This document shows positions 18,594 through 27,144 of a stretch of DNA of 64,000 bases, one piece after another (positions within the stretch are counted from its first letter, which is position 1; each line of letters opens with the position of its first letter). Source of the DNA: Bacteroidota bacterium (GTDB lineage Bacteria; Bacteroidota; Ignavibacteria; Kapaibacteriales; HRBIN21); assembly GCA_030550275.1 (NCBI GenBank), contig JAUQPR010000001.1:1-64000 (forward strand). Direction: 5' to 3'. The notes under the pieces were generated by a model that worked only from the letters and a program-made list of their open reading frames with translations, did not search any database and was not told where the DNA came from. The translations under genes and the position numbers were made by a program.

Positions 18594-19893
18594 AGCGGAG
18601 CACAGGCTCGGTGTTGGAGGCACGAATGTGAACCCAGCCGGTGTCGAACCGAACGTAGAGCCCATCGTCTCTGCGCAGCTCACGGGCAGCCTTCCGGAGG
18701 TGCCCCTCCAGACGGCGAAGCACCGAGTCCAACTCCGCCGGACGCGGGAGCTTGTGCTTGCGCATCGCCGGACGGGGCAGTTGTGCGACCACCTCCGAGA
18801 GTGGCTTCCCCTGGCGCGCCAGCAGCCCCAAGATGAGCACCGTCCCTGCCAGCGAATCCCGCCCGTAATGGCAATGCGGCACGATGACGCCACCACTGCC
18901 TTCGCCTCCGAGCACACCCCTCCACTGCTTGAGCGCTTGGACGACGTTGAGCTCGCCCACCGGCGCCCGTACCAGATGTGCACCTGCTGCCTGCACCACC
19001 GATTCCACCGCGGAGCTGGTCGAGTAGTTCACTACCACCACCGGCTCGTAGAGCCGACCACACGCGGCGGAGAGGTGCTCCAGAACGCTCCACGCTGCCA
19101 AGGCGATGGTGTACTCCTCCCAAACACACTCTCCGCGTTCATCCACCAGCACCAGCCGGTCTGCGTCCGGGTCAACAGCGATGCCCACATCGGCTCGGCA
19201 GCGGCGGACCCATTCCGAAAGCTCCCCCAAGTGCTCCGGCAGCGGCTCCGGAACTCGCGGAAACTGCCCACTGCCATCAGCAAAGAGCGTGGTGACCCGG
19301 CACCCCAAGCGCTGGAGCAGCAGCGGCAGGATGTAGGAAGCGGACGCATTGACCGCGTCCACGACCACGTGGAGCCGCGCCTGCGCAATCGCTTCCCATA
19401 GGGAGCGCATCCATGCGGGACGGCGCAAACTCTGCAGATGTGCCTCCACCGCTTGCGGCTGCATCCAACGAGAGAGCGGGCGACTCTCCCGATGTCCATT
19501 CGGTGGGGGAAAGCCACCGGAGAGTGCCTCGCGGTAGAATGGGCGCACATCGAGCGTGATGCCCTCAGCGCCGAAGAGCTTGATGCCGTGCCACTCGGCG
19601 GAATTGTGCGAGGGCGTGACCGCTACCCCTCCGGGCAGCCGGCGATGGGCAATCCAGTACTGCACCGTCGGCGTTGGCACAACCCCGAGCCGATGGATTC
19701 GGCGCCCCTCCCTCCGCAGCGTATCCAGCACCAGCTCCTCAATGAGCTCGCCTCCCAGGCGCCCGTCCCATCCAACGGCAACGGCTCCATCGGGCAGCCG
19801 CTGCACAAAGGCACGCAGCAAGCTCTCCAGCAACGTCGGAGAGAAGTCCTCCAGTGTGAAGCGCAGCCCCGAAACGGAGCACACCAAGGGCAT
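18523..19893 (-). CDS. Phosphohexomutase (phosphomannomutase / phosphoglucosamine mutase family)
   Basis: Interconverts hexose-6-phosphate and hexose-1-phosphate. It is 456 residues, from ATG 19893 (MPLVCSVSGLRF). All four family sites are visible: phosphoserine loop TPSHN with Ser95, metal loop DPDADR at 241-246, sugar-binding GEGSGG at about 330-335, and phosphate-binding RASNTEP near the C-terminus. The first loop (SVSGLRF) replaces the FGTxGxRG of GlmM. Substrate is uncertain between mannose, glucose and glucosamine phosphates; many Bacteroidota annotate such proteins as GlmM. It is 2 bases from the upstream aminopeptidase gene and overlaps the giant glycosyltransferase tail. Confidence 0.92.
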   Translation of the reverse strand: MPLVCSVSGLRFTLEDFSPTLLESLLRAFVQRLPDGAVAVGWDGRLGGELIEELVLDTLRREGRRIHRLGVVPTPTVQYWIAHRRLPGGVAVTPSHNSAEWHGIKLFGAEGITLDVRPFYREALSGGFPPPNGHRESRPLSRWMQPQAVEAHLQSLRRPAWMRSLWEAIAQARLHVVVDAVNASASYILPLLLQRLGCRVTTLFADGSGQFPRVPEPLPEHLGELSEWVRRCRADVGIAVDPDADRLVLVDERGECVWEEYTIALAAWSVLEHLSAACGRLYEPVVVVNYSTSSAVESVVQAAGAHLVRAPVGELNVVQALKQWRGVLGGEGSGGVIVPHCHYGRDSLAGTVLILGLLARQGKPLSEVVAQLPRPAMRKHKLPRPAELDSVLRRLEGHLRKAARELRRDDGLYVRFDTGWVHIRASNTEPVLRFIAEAATVQQVEQLERLVLPLLQ

Positions 19894-19895
19894 CC

Positions 19896-21308
19896 TCACC
19901 GCTTGCGCTGTCTGACCGACTGCAGCATCGCCTCGATCTGTTCCGGACGGCGTGGCAGCGCTGCCGAAAGCACAATGGGTCCCTCCTCGCTCACCAGCAC
20001 CGTATCCTCGATGCGAATCCCGATGCCCCACCATCGCTGCTCGCAGGGGCTGCCCGGGGGGATGTACACCCCTGGCTCAACGGCGATGACGTACCCGGCG
20101 CGGAGGGAATCGGTCGGACCCACATCGTGCACCTCCAGCCCGACGTGGTGTGTCGTTGCATGGGGGAAGTAGGAGCGCACCTGCGCGGCGGAATCCAAGA
20201 TGCCCAGCTCGCGCAGCCGCCGCGTCAGCACAGCAACAGCGCGCTCATGCGGTGCTCTCCACGGCATCCCCGGGCGGCAGGCGGCGAGGGCGGAATCCTG
20301 TGCCTCCAGCACAATCTCGTAGAGCTGCCGCTGTTCGGGGGTAAAGCGTCCGGAGACGGGGACCGTGCGCGTGATGTCGGCAGCGTAGCCAGCGTATTCG
20401 GCACCACAATCAATGAGCACCAGCTCTCCGGAATTCAGCCGACGGCGACCGGCGGTGTAATGCAGAACACAGGCTGCTTCGCCGGCGGCAACAATCGTCG
20501 GGAAAGCGGCTCCATCGGCGCCCCGGCGACGGAATCCCCCCTCGACAAGGGCATGGACCTCCCACTCCCCCATGCCCGGGCGGAGCTGCCCGAGGAGCTC
20601 CGTCAGCGTTTCGACCGTAATGTCCACGGCTTTGCGCAAGAGGCGCAGCTCGGCTGTGTCCTTGCATGCGCGCATTCGGTGTAGCGCGGGCGGGACCGCC
20701 TTCAGAACTACATTGCCGAACCGCTCCCGCAGCCACTGCTGCTCCTCCGACCGCGCCAGCAGCCGACGTCCCGAGAGCGGCAGCCACAGGAGATCGCGCG
20801 GGAATTCGGGAACGTAGACCGTATCGGCCTGCGCCAGCAGCGTCGGGAGCAGGCTATCCAACTGTTTGAGCGGGAGTGCGGGGATGCCCAACAGTTGCTG
20901 CGCCTCACGCGGTCCCATCCGTGCCCCTTCCCAGCGCTCGCGCTCCGCTTGGCGCGGTGGGAGGAAGAGCAGCTCCCGAACGCGCTCGCCCTCCAGCTCC
21001 ACCCCCCAGGGGACCAGGCACAGCACCGCCTCCGGCTCCACAACGCCCGTCAGGTACCACAGCCAGCTACTCTGGCGATACGGGTAGAAGACATCCCCCA
21101 CGCGGCGCGCTGGCGGGGCAGCGTAGACGAGCACGAGCGAACGCTCCCCCAAGGACTGCAGGAGCTGCTGCCGCCGCTGCTGGTACACCTGCGGTGGCGG
21201 AGCATCGGCGTAGGGATACACATACTCAGGCTGCCAGCGCTGGTGCAGTGGCTGTGCAAGCGCCTCGCCGGCAACGAGCGCCCATATCCACCATCGCACC
21301 ACCCGCAC
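19896..21308 (-). CDS. Exported Xaa-Pro aminopeptidase (M24B, aminopeptidase P)
   Basis: Removes N-terminal residues preceding proline. It is 470 residues from a GTG at 21308; no ATG precedes the conserved part. A signal peptide is evident (WWIWALVAGEALAQ, cleavage after ALA), so the enzyme is predicted periplasmic or outer-membrane exposed, unlike cytoplasmic PepP. The N-terminal creatinase-like domain is followed by the pita-bread domain with the five metal ligands in context: IDCGAEY, ADITRTV, HHVGLEVHD, VEPGVYIP and RIEDTV. It is packed between the TlpA-like gene and the phosphohexomutase. Confidence 0.94.
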   Translation of the reverse strand: MRVVRWWIWALVAGEALAQPLHQRWQPEYVYPYADAPPPQVYQQRRQQLLQSLGERSLVLVYAAPPARRVGDVFYPYRQSSWLWYLTGVVEPEAVLCLVPWGVELEGERVRELLFLPPRQAERERWEGARMGPREAQQLLGIPALPLKQLDSLLPTLLAQADTVYVPEFPRDLLWLPLSGRRLLARSEEQQWLRERFGNVVLKAVPPALHRMRACKDTAELRLLRKAVDITVETLTELLGQLRPGMGEWEVHALVEGGFRRRGADGAAFPTIVAAGEAACVLHYTAGRRRLNSGELVLIDCGAEYAGYAADITRTVPVSGRFTPEQRQLYEIVLEAQDSALAACRPGMPWRAPHERAVAVLTRRLRELGILDSAAQVRSYFPHATTHHVGLEVHDVGPTDSLRAGYVIAVEPGVYIPPGSPCEQRWWGIGIRIEDTVLVSEEGPIVLSAALPRRPEQIEAMLQSVRQRKR

Positions 21309-21324
21309 ACCCCACCCGCTGAGA

Positions 21325-21885
21325 CTACTTCAGAACCCGCCGAACGCTCTGCAGAAACTGCTCCTTCGTGCGCGCTCCGACGATGCGTTCGACGATGTTC
21401 CCGTTGGCATCGATGATGAACGTGGTCGGAATCGCTGCAATGTCGCCGTAGGCTCTGGCTAACTCAAAGTTGCCGAGCACGTTCGGATAGGAGACCCCGC
21501 GCTGCTCCAAGAAGCTGCGCACCTTCTGCGCGGCATCGGCTCCTTGGTCCAGGCTCACCCCCAGCAGCAGGAACTTCTTCCCATCCAATTCGCGCTGCAG
21601 CTCGATGAGTTCGGGGATCTCCCGACGGCACGGACCGCACCAGGTTGCCCAGAAGTTCAGCAGCACCACGCGTCCTCGGGCAAGCTCCGAGAAGCGCACT
21701 CGCTTGCCGCCCTCGTTCCACACGAAATCCGCCGCCCGGTTGCCAGATGCCGGATAGACCTGCTCCACAATCCCAAGGGACACTGCCGAAGGATTCGGCT
21801 GAGCGGCAGCCTGCATAGCGGAGCGTTGCGCCGTACACGCCGCCGTTGCTGCAACCAGCACCACAATTCCCGCGATGGCTTTCAT
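21325..21885 (-). CDS. TlpA/ResA-like thioredoxin-fold protein
   Basis: 186 residues with a signal sequence (MKAIAGIVVLVAATAAC); Cys17 could be a lipid-anchored cysteine but the box TAAC is weak. The thioredoxin domain carries WCGPC (Cys83, Cys86) in FWATWCGPCRREIPEL and the cis-proline AIPTTFIID, as in TlpA/ResA/AhpC-TSA family reductants. It probably acts as a periplasmic thiol reductant. Its ATG overlaps the anti-sigma factor stop (ATGA), so the two are translated together, hinting at a redox link to the sigma system. Confidence 0.92.
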   Translation of the reverse strand: MKAIAGIVVLVAATAACTAQRSAMQAAAQPNPSAVSLGIVEQVYPASGNRAADFVWNEGGKRVRFSELARGRVVLLNFWATWCGPCRREIPELIELQRELDGKKFLLLGVSLDQGADAAQKVRSFLEQRGVSYPNVLGNFELARAYGDIAAIPTTFIIDANGNIVERIVGARTKEQFLQSVRRVLK

Positions 21886-22706
21886 TCCGCTTGACCGTCT
21901 GAATGGGACTCGGACTCCACCTCCATCAGTTGCTGGAGCTGCTGCGCCGGTACCGTCGTTGCAATGCCGCAGACCATTGCATCAGCGCCCCAGAAGGTGC
22001 ACAGGAGTGCCGTATCACAGCGTTGCCAACTCCATTGCCGCCGTTGCACAGCGTTCCAGTGCAGCGAATCCAACCACAACCGGCGCGCATGGAACTCCTC
22101 CTGCGGAGCTTCCGACAGCAGAATCCAATCCGCGCCGGCGCGGTAGACGACCATCGGCAGCCGGTAATTTTCCTCGCTCCACACGGCAGCTCCGACAAGC
22201 TGCACCGTGTGCTCCATATACGGCAACAGCACGGTGTACGAAACGCCATGGCGTCGGAAAAACTGCTGTACCGCCGCCGTATCCGTTACAGGGGTAATGA
22301 GCAACTGCCCCTGCTGAAGCTGCCGGAATGCCGTCTGGAGCGCCGTTGCAAAGCACATCGGCGCAGAGCGGCTCGAAGGACTCTGCACCAGGAGATAGCC
22401 CACCACCAGTGCCGCAGCTACCGCGACCGGCGCCAGCACCGGAGCCCAGCGCCGGATTCCACCAAATTGCCTCCAGAGCAGCTTGCGCCAAACCCGCACC
22501 GACAGCCGCGCCGGCACCGGATAGCGCAACGCCGCCGCCCGCTCTCGCAGGAGCTGGCGGACCGCCCTCTGCTGCTCGTACCACCGCCGGTAGAGGGGAT
22601 TCTCCGCAATCAGACGCTCCAGCCGCTGCCGGAGCTCCGGCTCCAGCGGAGCCCCGTCCACCAGCGCTGCCAGGTGCGTTTCCACAAATTCCCGTTCCTC
22701 ATGCAT
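21882..22706 (-). CDS. Membrane-bound anti-sigma factor (partner of the ECF sigma factor)
   Basis: 274 residues. A cytoplasmic N-terminal helix region (1-85, HLAALVDGAPLEPELRQRLERL) would bind sigma. It lacks the His-x3-Cys-x2-Cys zinc motif of ZAS anti-sigma factors. One membrane helix lies at about 89-107 (VLAPVAVAAALVVGYLLV). The extracytoplasmic domain of about 165 residues has four cysteines (118, 230, 236, 246). The start at 22706 has a strong GGAGGTGGG upstream. It lies 22 bases after the sigma gene and overlaps the TlpA-like gene. Assignment rests on topology and position as much as on sequence. Confidence 0.8.
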   Translation of the reverse strand: MHEEREFVETHLAALVDGAPLEPELRQRLERLIAENPLYRRWYEQQRAVRQLLRERAAALRYPVPARLSVRVWRKLLWRQFGGIRRWAPVLAPVAVAAALVVGYLLVQSPSSRSAPMCFATALQTAFRQLQQGQLLITPVTDTAAVQQFFRRHGVSYTVLLPYMEHTVQLVGAAVWSEENYRLPMVVYRAGADWILLSEAPQEEFHARRLWLDSLHWNAVQRRQWSWQRCDTALLCTFWGADAMVCGIATTVPAQQLQQLMEVESESHSDGQAE

Positions 22707-22728
22707 CCGAACCCACCTCCGGCGTTGC

Positions 22729-23298
22729 TCACCGTGTCCACCCACGCTGTCGGGCATACGCCTCCAGCAGCGTTGCCAGACGCAGCCGAGCCCGATGCAG
22801 GCGCGAACGCACCGTGCCAATCGGTATGCCCAGCATCTGCGCTATCTCTTCGTAGGTGAAGTCCTCCAAGTCGCACAGAATGACGACCGTACGGTATTGT
22901 TCCGGTAGAGCAGCGAGCGCTTGCTGGACCTCCTCATCCAGCAGGGAGCGGTAGAACTCCGCCTCCACCGACGGAGTTGCCACCTGCTCGACCACGCTCG
23001 GCTGCTCCGATTCGGTTTCGGCTTCGTCGTACTCGACCATCTCGCCAGCGCGCTGCTGCTTGCGGTAGAGGTTGATGTACAGGTTGCGCAAGATGGTGAA
23101 CAACCATGCCTTGCAGTTGGTTCCCGGCTGAAACTGCTCCCAGTGCTCCCACGCCCGCAGGTAGGTCTCCTGCACCAGATCGCGCGCAACCTCACGATTG
23201 CGGCACAGGTAGAGCGCAAAGGAGTACAGCGCCTCCATATGCGGAAGCGCCTCAGCCTGGAACTCCCGATAACGGTCCCGGTTGCTCACTCCAGCCAC
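22729..23298 (-). CDS. ECF-type RNA polymerase sigma factor
   Basis: 189 residues. Region 2 (ARDLVQETYLRAWEHWEQF and AWLFTILRNLYINLYRKQ) binds -10 DNA and core polymerase. An acidic linker follows, then region 4 (LAALPEQYRTVVILCDLEDFTYEEIAQMLGIPIGTVRSRLHRAR) with its helix-turn-helix. It is a typical SigE/RpoE-like ECF factor. The start is a GTG, at 23298 or three codons later at 23289. It is followed by a membrane anti-sigma factor, implying release by an envelope signal. pepA lies immediately upstream. Confidence 0.95.
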   Translation of the reverse strand: MAGVSNRDRYREFQAEALPHMEALYSFALYLCRNREVARDLVQETYLRAWEHWEQFQPGTNCKAWLFTILRNLYINLYRKQQRAGEMVEYDEAETESEQPSVVEQVATPSVEAEFYRSLLDEEVQQALAALPEQYRTVVILCDLEDFTYEEIAQMLGIPIGTVRSRLHRARLRLATLLEAYARQRGWTR

Positions 23299-23310
23299 GC
23301 GTGTTGGGCA

Positions 23311-24828
23311 CTACGACTTGGCAGCGTCCTGCGGTGGCAGCGGCTCCCAATTGCGCAACAGCTCCACAAGCAGCCGGACACCGACGCCCGTTCCCCCTTT
23401 GGGCATGTAGTCGGTCTCCTTGGGTGCAATGGCGGTGCCGGCGATGTCCAGGTGCGCCCACGGGTAGTCGCCGATGAAGTGCTTGAGGAAGAGTGCCGCA
23501 GTGATGGCACCGGCATTCCGCCCGCCGGAGTTCTTCACATCGGCGACGTCGCTTTTGATGAGCTCGGCGTACTCTTCGTAGAGTGGCAACTCCCAGACGT
23601 ACTCGTGCGTGCGCTCGGCTGCACGCTTGATCCGCTCGAGCAGTTCCCGATGGTTGCCGAAGAGTCCGCTGGCAACATTGCCCAACGCTACCACGCAGGC
23701 TCCCGTCAGCGTTGCCAAATCAATGACTGCCTGCGGGGAGTAGCGCTCGGCATAGGCGAGCGCATCCGCCAAGATGAGCCGCCCTTCGGCATCGGTGTTG
23801 TCGATCTCGGCAGTCTTCCCGTTGAGGAAGCGCAGAATATCGCCCGGTACCATTGCCGAACCGCTGGGCATGTTCTCCGTTGCCGGCACCAACCCCACCA
23901 GGTTGATCGGTAGCCGCAGCCGAGCAGCCACATAGAGCGTCCCGATGACGGAGGCAGCGCCGTGCATATCGGATTTCATCTCGCTCATGCCGGCAGCGGG
24001 CTTGAGAGAGATGCCGCCGGTATCGAAGGTGATGCCTTTGCCGACGAGCACAATCGGCGCCACCGACCGCTCCGTCCCCCAGTACTCCATGATGATGAAC
24101 ACGGGCGGGCGCGCACTCCCGCGATTGACCCCGAGGAGCCCACCCATGCCCAGCCGTTCAATTTGCGCCTTCGAGAGCACGCGTACGCGGAAACCGGCTT
24201 CCTTTCCGGCTGCGCGCGCACGCTCGGCGAGTGTTTCGGGATAGATCTCGTTGGGCGGAGCATTGGCAAGGTCGCGCGTCAGGAATACCCCTTCGCACAG
24301 GGTGCGCACGAAGTCCACCACCGGCTGCCAGCGCCGCTGCTGTTCGGCGCTCTCTACGGCAACCGTTATGCGGCGGACCAAACCGTTGTTCTCCGGCGGC
24401 TGTGTGATGTACTTATCGAAGCGGTACTGGCTCAAGACCGCTCCCTCCAGCACCGCCGTGAGCCATTCCTCCGATTGCAGCACCGGCGAAGTCGTCACAG
24501 GAATGAGGAGATGGCTCAACTTCATCCCCCCTGCTCGCTTCGCAGCGACTGCGGCAGCTCGGCGGAGTGTCTCCAGCTCCAACTTCTCTCCCGAGCCCAC
24601 CCCCACCAGCAGCACTCGTGGTGCTGCAATCGCCCCGTTCGTGTATGCCAGGACGACCTTCTTCGCCGCTCCGGTAAAATCCCCGCTGTCGAGTGCGGCG
24701 ACGGCTGCCGGGATCTCTCGCTGGAGCCGCTCCCGAAGCTCGGGGAGCTCCTCCTCACGGGCAAAGAGAACGACGGCATCGGCAGCAATCCGCTGCCAGC
24801 GCTTGCGTTGAAGCTCTAGTTCCACCAT
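23311..24828 (-). CDS. pepA: Leucyl aminopeptidase (M17, PepA)
   Basis: A cytosolic two-metal aminopeptidase of 505 residues from ATG 24828 (MVELELQRKRW). The C-terminal catalytic domain holds the metal and catalytic residues: VGKGITFDTGGISLKP, then MKSDMHGAASVIG, and the family signature NTDAEGRLILADAL. The N-terminal domain is the less conserved hexamer-forming part. A TAGTTTTG promoter core sits 29 bases upstream. It reads away from the superoxide dismutase gene across a 221-base divergent region and likely leads the transcript into the ECF sigma factor 12 bases downstream. Confidence 0.97.
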   Translation of the reverse strand: MVELELQRKRWQRIAADAVVLFAREEELPELRERLQREIPAAVAALDSGDFTGAAKKVVLAYTNGAIAAPRVLLVGVGSGEKLELETLRRAAAVAAKRAGGMKLSHLLIPVTTSPVLQSEEWLTAVLEGAVLSQYRFDKYITQPPENNGLVRRITVAVESAEQQRRWQPVVDFVRTLCEGVFLTRDLANAPPNEIYPETLAERARAAGKEAGFRVRVLSKAQIERLGMGGLLGVNRGSARPPVFIIMEYWGTERSVAPIVLVGKGITFDTGGISLKPAAGMSEMKSDMHGAASVIGTLYVAARLRLPINLVGLVPATENMPSGSAMVPGDILRFLNGKTAEIDNTDAEGRLILADALAYAERYSPQAVIDLATLTGACVVALGNVASGLFGNHRELLERIKRAAERTHEYVWELPLYEEYAELIKSDVADVKNSGGRNAGAITAALFLKHFIGDYPWAHLDIAGTAIAPKETDYMPKGGTGVGVRLLVELLRNWEPLPPQDAAKS

Positions 24829-24857
24829 TGTGCATCCCACGTTGCAAACACCAATGG

Positions 24858-24865
24858 CAAAACTA
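24858..24865 (-). promoter_or_regulatory. TAnnTTTG promoter core of pepA
   Basis: TAGTTTTG on the minus strand, followed by a C, lies 29 bases before the pepA ATG in the divergent pepA/sod spacer. No consistent -33 element is visible. Confidence 0.6.
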
Positions 24866-25008
24866 CGAAGCCGCCGCCTCCCCTTCGGGAAAAGCGCACC
24901 GGACGGCATAGCCTCATCCGCGTCGAGCAGCAGCAAAACTCCCTCTTGCGCCTTCCCGGGAGCGCGCCTGTTCGCGCTGGCTGCCCTTTCCGTTCCTGCA
25001 GCGCACGG

Positions 25009-25016
25009 TAACTTTG
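25009..25016 (+). promoter_or_regulatory. TAnnTTTG promoter core of the superoxide dismutase gene
   Basis: TAACTTTG on the plus strand, 33 bases before the sod ATG. Together with the pepA element on the other strand it makes a divergent promoter pair about 140 bases apart. Confidence 0.6.
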
Positions 25017-25049
25017 TAGCGTTGGTCCCACAGCCCATACGCTGCCTCC

Positions 25050-25778
25050 ATGGAACGCCGTGATTTTCTCGGCTTGCTCGGTCTTCTGGGCGCCTTCGGT
25101 GTACCGCTGAGCACACTGCAGCAACGTCCAGCGCCCTCCTCTCCAGGGGAGCAGCCCGCTACCCCTGAGCACACGCTGCCTCCATTGCCCTATCCCTACG
25201 ACGCGCTGGAGCCGTACATTGACGCCAAGACCATGGAACTGCACCACAGCAAGCACCATCAAGCCTACGTAGACGGGCTCAACCGAGCAGAGCGTGAGCT
25301 GGCGCGCGCCCGAGCCAGCGGGGATTTCACCTACGTGGAGTACTGGTCAAAGAAGCTCGCCTTCAACGCCGGCGGGCACTTCCTGCATTCGCTCTTCTGG
25401 CAAATCATGGCGCCCCCGGGTGCCGGCGGGGGCGGCGAGCCAACGGGCACCCTGCGCCAGAAGCTGGAGCGGGACTTCGGTAGCTTCGATGCCTTCCGCC
25501 GCCATTTCTCCGCCGCTGCACTCGCCGTTGAAGGCAGCGGATGGGCATTGCTCCACTACCGTCCCAGCGACGACCGGCTGCTCATCCTGCAGGCGGAGAA
25601 CCAGCACAAGCTCACCGCCTGGGGCACCATCCCCATCATGGGCATTGACGTCTGGGAGCACGCCTACTACCTCAAGTACCAGAACCGACGCAAGGACTAC
25701 ATCGACGCCTGGTGGAATGTGGTCAACTGGGCACAGGTGGAACGCAACCTCCTTGCCGTCAGTCGGGGCAGCCGCTAA
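25050..25778 (+). CDS. sodB: Superoxide dismutase (Fe/Mn type) with Tat-like signal peptide
   Basis: 242 residues. The N-terminus MERRDFLGLLGLLGAFG has the twin-arginine pattern RRxFL plus a hydrophobic stretch, then a Pro/Ser-rich linker, so export by Tat as a periplasmic or anchored enzyme is predicted. The SOD fold starts at LPPLPYPYDALEPYID. Metal ligands are in LHHSKHHQAYV, the GHFLHSLFW histidine, and the Asp and His of GIDVWEHAYYLKY. Exported Fe/Mn SODs are less common than cytosolic ones. Metal preference (Fe or Mn) cannot be fixed by eye. A nucleotidyltransferase gene starts 6 bases after it. Confidence 0.95.
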   Translation: MERRDFLGLLGLLGAFGVPLSTLQQRPAPSSPGEQPATPEHTLPPLPYPYDALEPYIDAKTMELHHSKHHQAYVDGLNRAERELARARASGDFTYVEYWSKKLAFNAGGHFLHSLFWQIMAPPGAGGGGEPTGTLRQKLERDFGSFDAFRRHFSAAALAVEGSGWALLHYRPSDDRLLILQAENQHKLTAWGTIPIMGIDVWEHAYYLKYQNRRKDYIDAWWNVVNWAQVERNLLAVSRGSR

Positions 25779-25784
25779 AGAACG

Positions 25785-26504
25785 ATGGATGCCGTCATCA
25801 TGGCAGGTGGATTGGGCGAGCGGCTACGACCGCTGACCAAGATCATCCCCAAACCGCTCCTGCCCATCGGTGAGCGCTCCGTGCTGGAGATCACCCTGCT
25901 GGCGCTGCGCCGCAGCGGTGTCCGCCGCATCTTCGTGGCGCTCAACTACCAGTCGGAGCTCTTCAAAGCCTTCCTCGGTGACGGCAGCCGGTGGAACCTC
26001 TCCATCGAATGCTCCGTCGAGGACACCCCACTGGGAACCGCTGGACCGCTGCGCCTGTTTGCCCCGAAGTTGCGCCGCTCCTTTATCGTGCTCAACGGGG
26101 ATATCCTGACGAACCTGGATTTCCGCGAGCTGCTGCGCTTCCATCGCCGCCGGAAGGCGATGTTGACCGTTGCCACCAAGCGCATCACGCTCCCGCTGCG
26201 CTACGGCGTCATCGATGCTACTGAGGGCTGGATCCGCCAAGTGCAGGAGAAACCCAACCTCTCCGCCGAGGTCGTTGCGGGCATCTACGCCTGCCATCCG
26301 GCAGTGCTGGAGTTTATCCCGCCGAATCGGTACTTCACGATGATCGAGCTCATCCAGCGCTTGCTTGCCGAGGGGCTTCCCGTCGCGCAGTTTCCCATCC
26401 AGGACTACTGGCTCGACATCGGGCAATTGGAGGACTACAAGCAGGCGCAGCAGTTGTATGCCCAGGGAGTCTTCGACCGCGTCCTCAAATCCGATGGCAC
26501 GTGA
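25785..26504 (+). CDS. Sugar-1-phosphate nucleotidyltransferase
   Basis: 239 residues. The N-terminal signature MAGGLGERLRPLTKIIPKPLLPIG is the nucleotide-binding G-x-G-x-R and PKP motif of RfbA/GlmU/GCD1-type enzymes. LNGDILTNLDF carries the metal aspartate, and YWLDIGQLEDY is the typical end. It activates a sugar phosphate (probably glucose-, mannose- or a heptose-type 1-phosphate) with NTP. Its stop overlaps the start of the following methyltransferase, and the epimerase follows in turn, so the three form a sugar-nucleotide module. Confidence 0.93.
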   Translation: MDAVIMAGGLGERLRPLTKIIPKPLLPIGERSVLEITLLALRRSGVRRIFVALNYQSELFKAFLGDGSRWNLSIECSVEDTPLGTAGPLRLFAPKLRRSFIVLNGDILTNLDFRELLRFHRRRKAMLTVATKRITLPLRYGVIDATEGWIRQVQEKPNLSAEVVAGIYACHPAVLEFIPPNRYFTMIELIQRLLAEGLPVAQFPIQDYWLDIGQLEDYKQAQQLYAQGVFDRVLKSDGT

Positions 26505-27144
26505 GCCGAACTTCTATCGCCCGTGGTATCCGACGGCGCTGGAGCTTTTTGACTGGGGTGCACGGGGACGCCGCTGCAAGGTCATTGACGTCGGCGGTGG
26601 TGCTGCCGAAATCGCATGCATGCTCCGCGAGCGTGGGCATGAGGTGGAGCTGCTCGATCTCGACCCCGACAACGTTGCCCGTGCCCGTCAGCTCGGCTTC
26701 CGAGCGTATTGCCACGATGCCAATCTCCCCTTGACCCAAGTTCTTCCCCGCAACGCCTACGATGCCGCGCTGCTGCTGGAGGTCATCGAGCACGTGTTTG
26801 CCACGCAGACACTGCTCCGTAGCCTCTGGGAATGCCTGACCGATGGCGGCTTCCTCGTTGTGACCACCCCGAACGTGGCATACCTGCGCTATCGGCTGCG
26901 GGCGCTCCTGGGCGCTCCTCCGCGGGGCGAAGGGTACCACGTGCGCTTCTTCACCTACCGGCTGCTGCGAGAGGAGCTCCACCGCGCTGGCTTCCGGATT
27001 GAACGGGAAGCGCACGCAACCTCGACCTTCGGCATCAATGCTGTGCGCAGACTTCTGGGGCGACCACCGGTGCGGCTGCCACTGCCGAGCTGGGCTCGCG
27101 GACTGCTGGTGCGCAACTTCGCTCTTCTCGCGCGCAAATGCTGA
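26494..27144 (+). CDS. SAM-dependent class I methyltransferase
   Basis: 216 residues. Motif I is KVIDVGGGAAEIACML, followed by the acidic strand-2 loop ELLDLDPDNVA and a post-motif LLLEVIEHVFATQTLL typical of Methyltransf_11/23 proteins. The C-terminal half has a helical cap (HVRFFTYRLLREEL). It starts at ATG 26494, eleven bases before the end of the nucleotidyltransferase gene, and overlaps the epimerase start by seven bases. Such enzymes often methylate surface sugars or lipids, and the neighbours favour that, but the substrate is unknown. Confidence 0.88.
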   Translation: MAREPNFYRPWYPTALELFDWGARGRRCKVIDVGGGAAEIACMLRERGHEVELLDLDPDNVARARQLGFRAYCHDANLPLTQVLPRNAYDAALLLEVIEHVFATQTLLRSLWECLTDGGFLVVTTPNVAYLRYRLRALLGAPPRGEGYHVRFFTYRLLREELHRAGFRIEREAHATSTFGINAVRRLLGRPPVRLPLPSWARGLLVRNFALLARKC

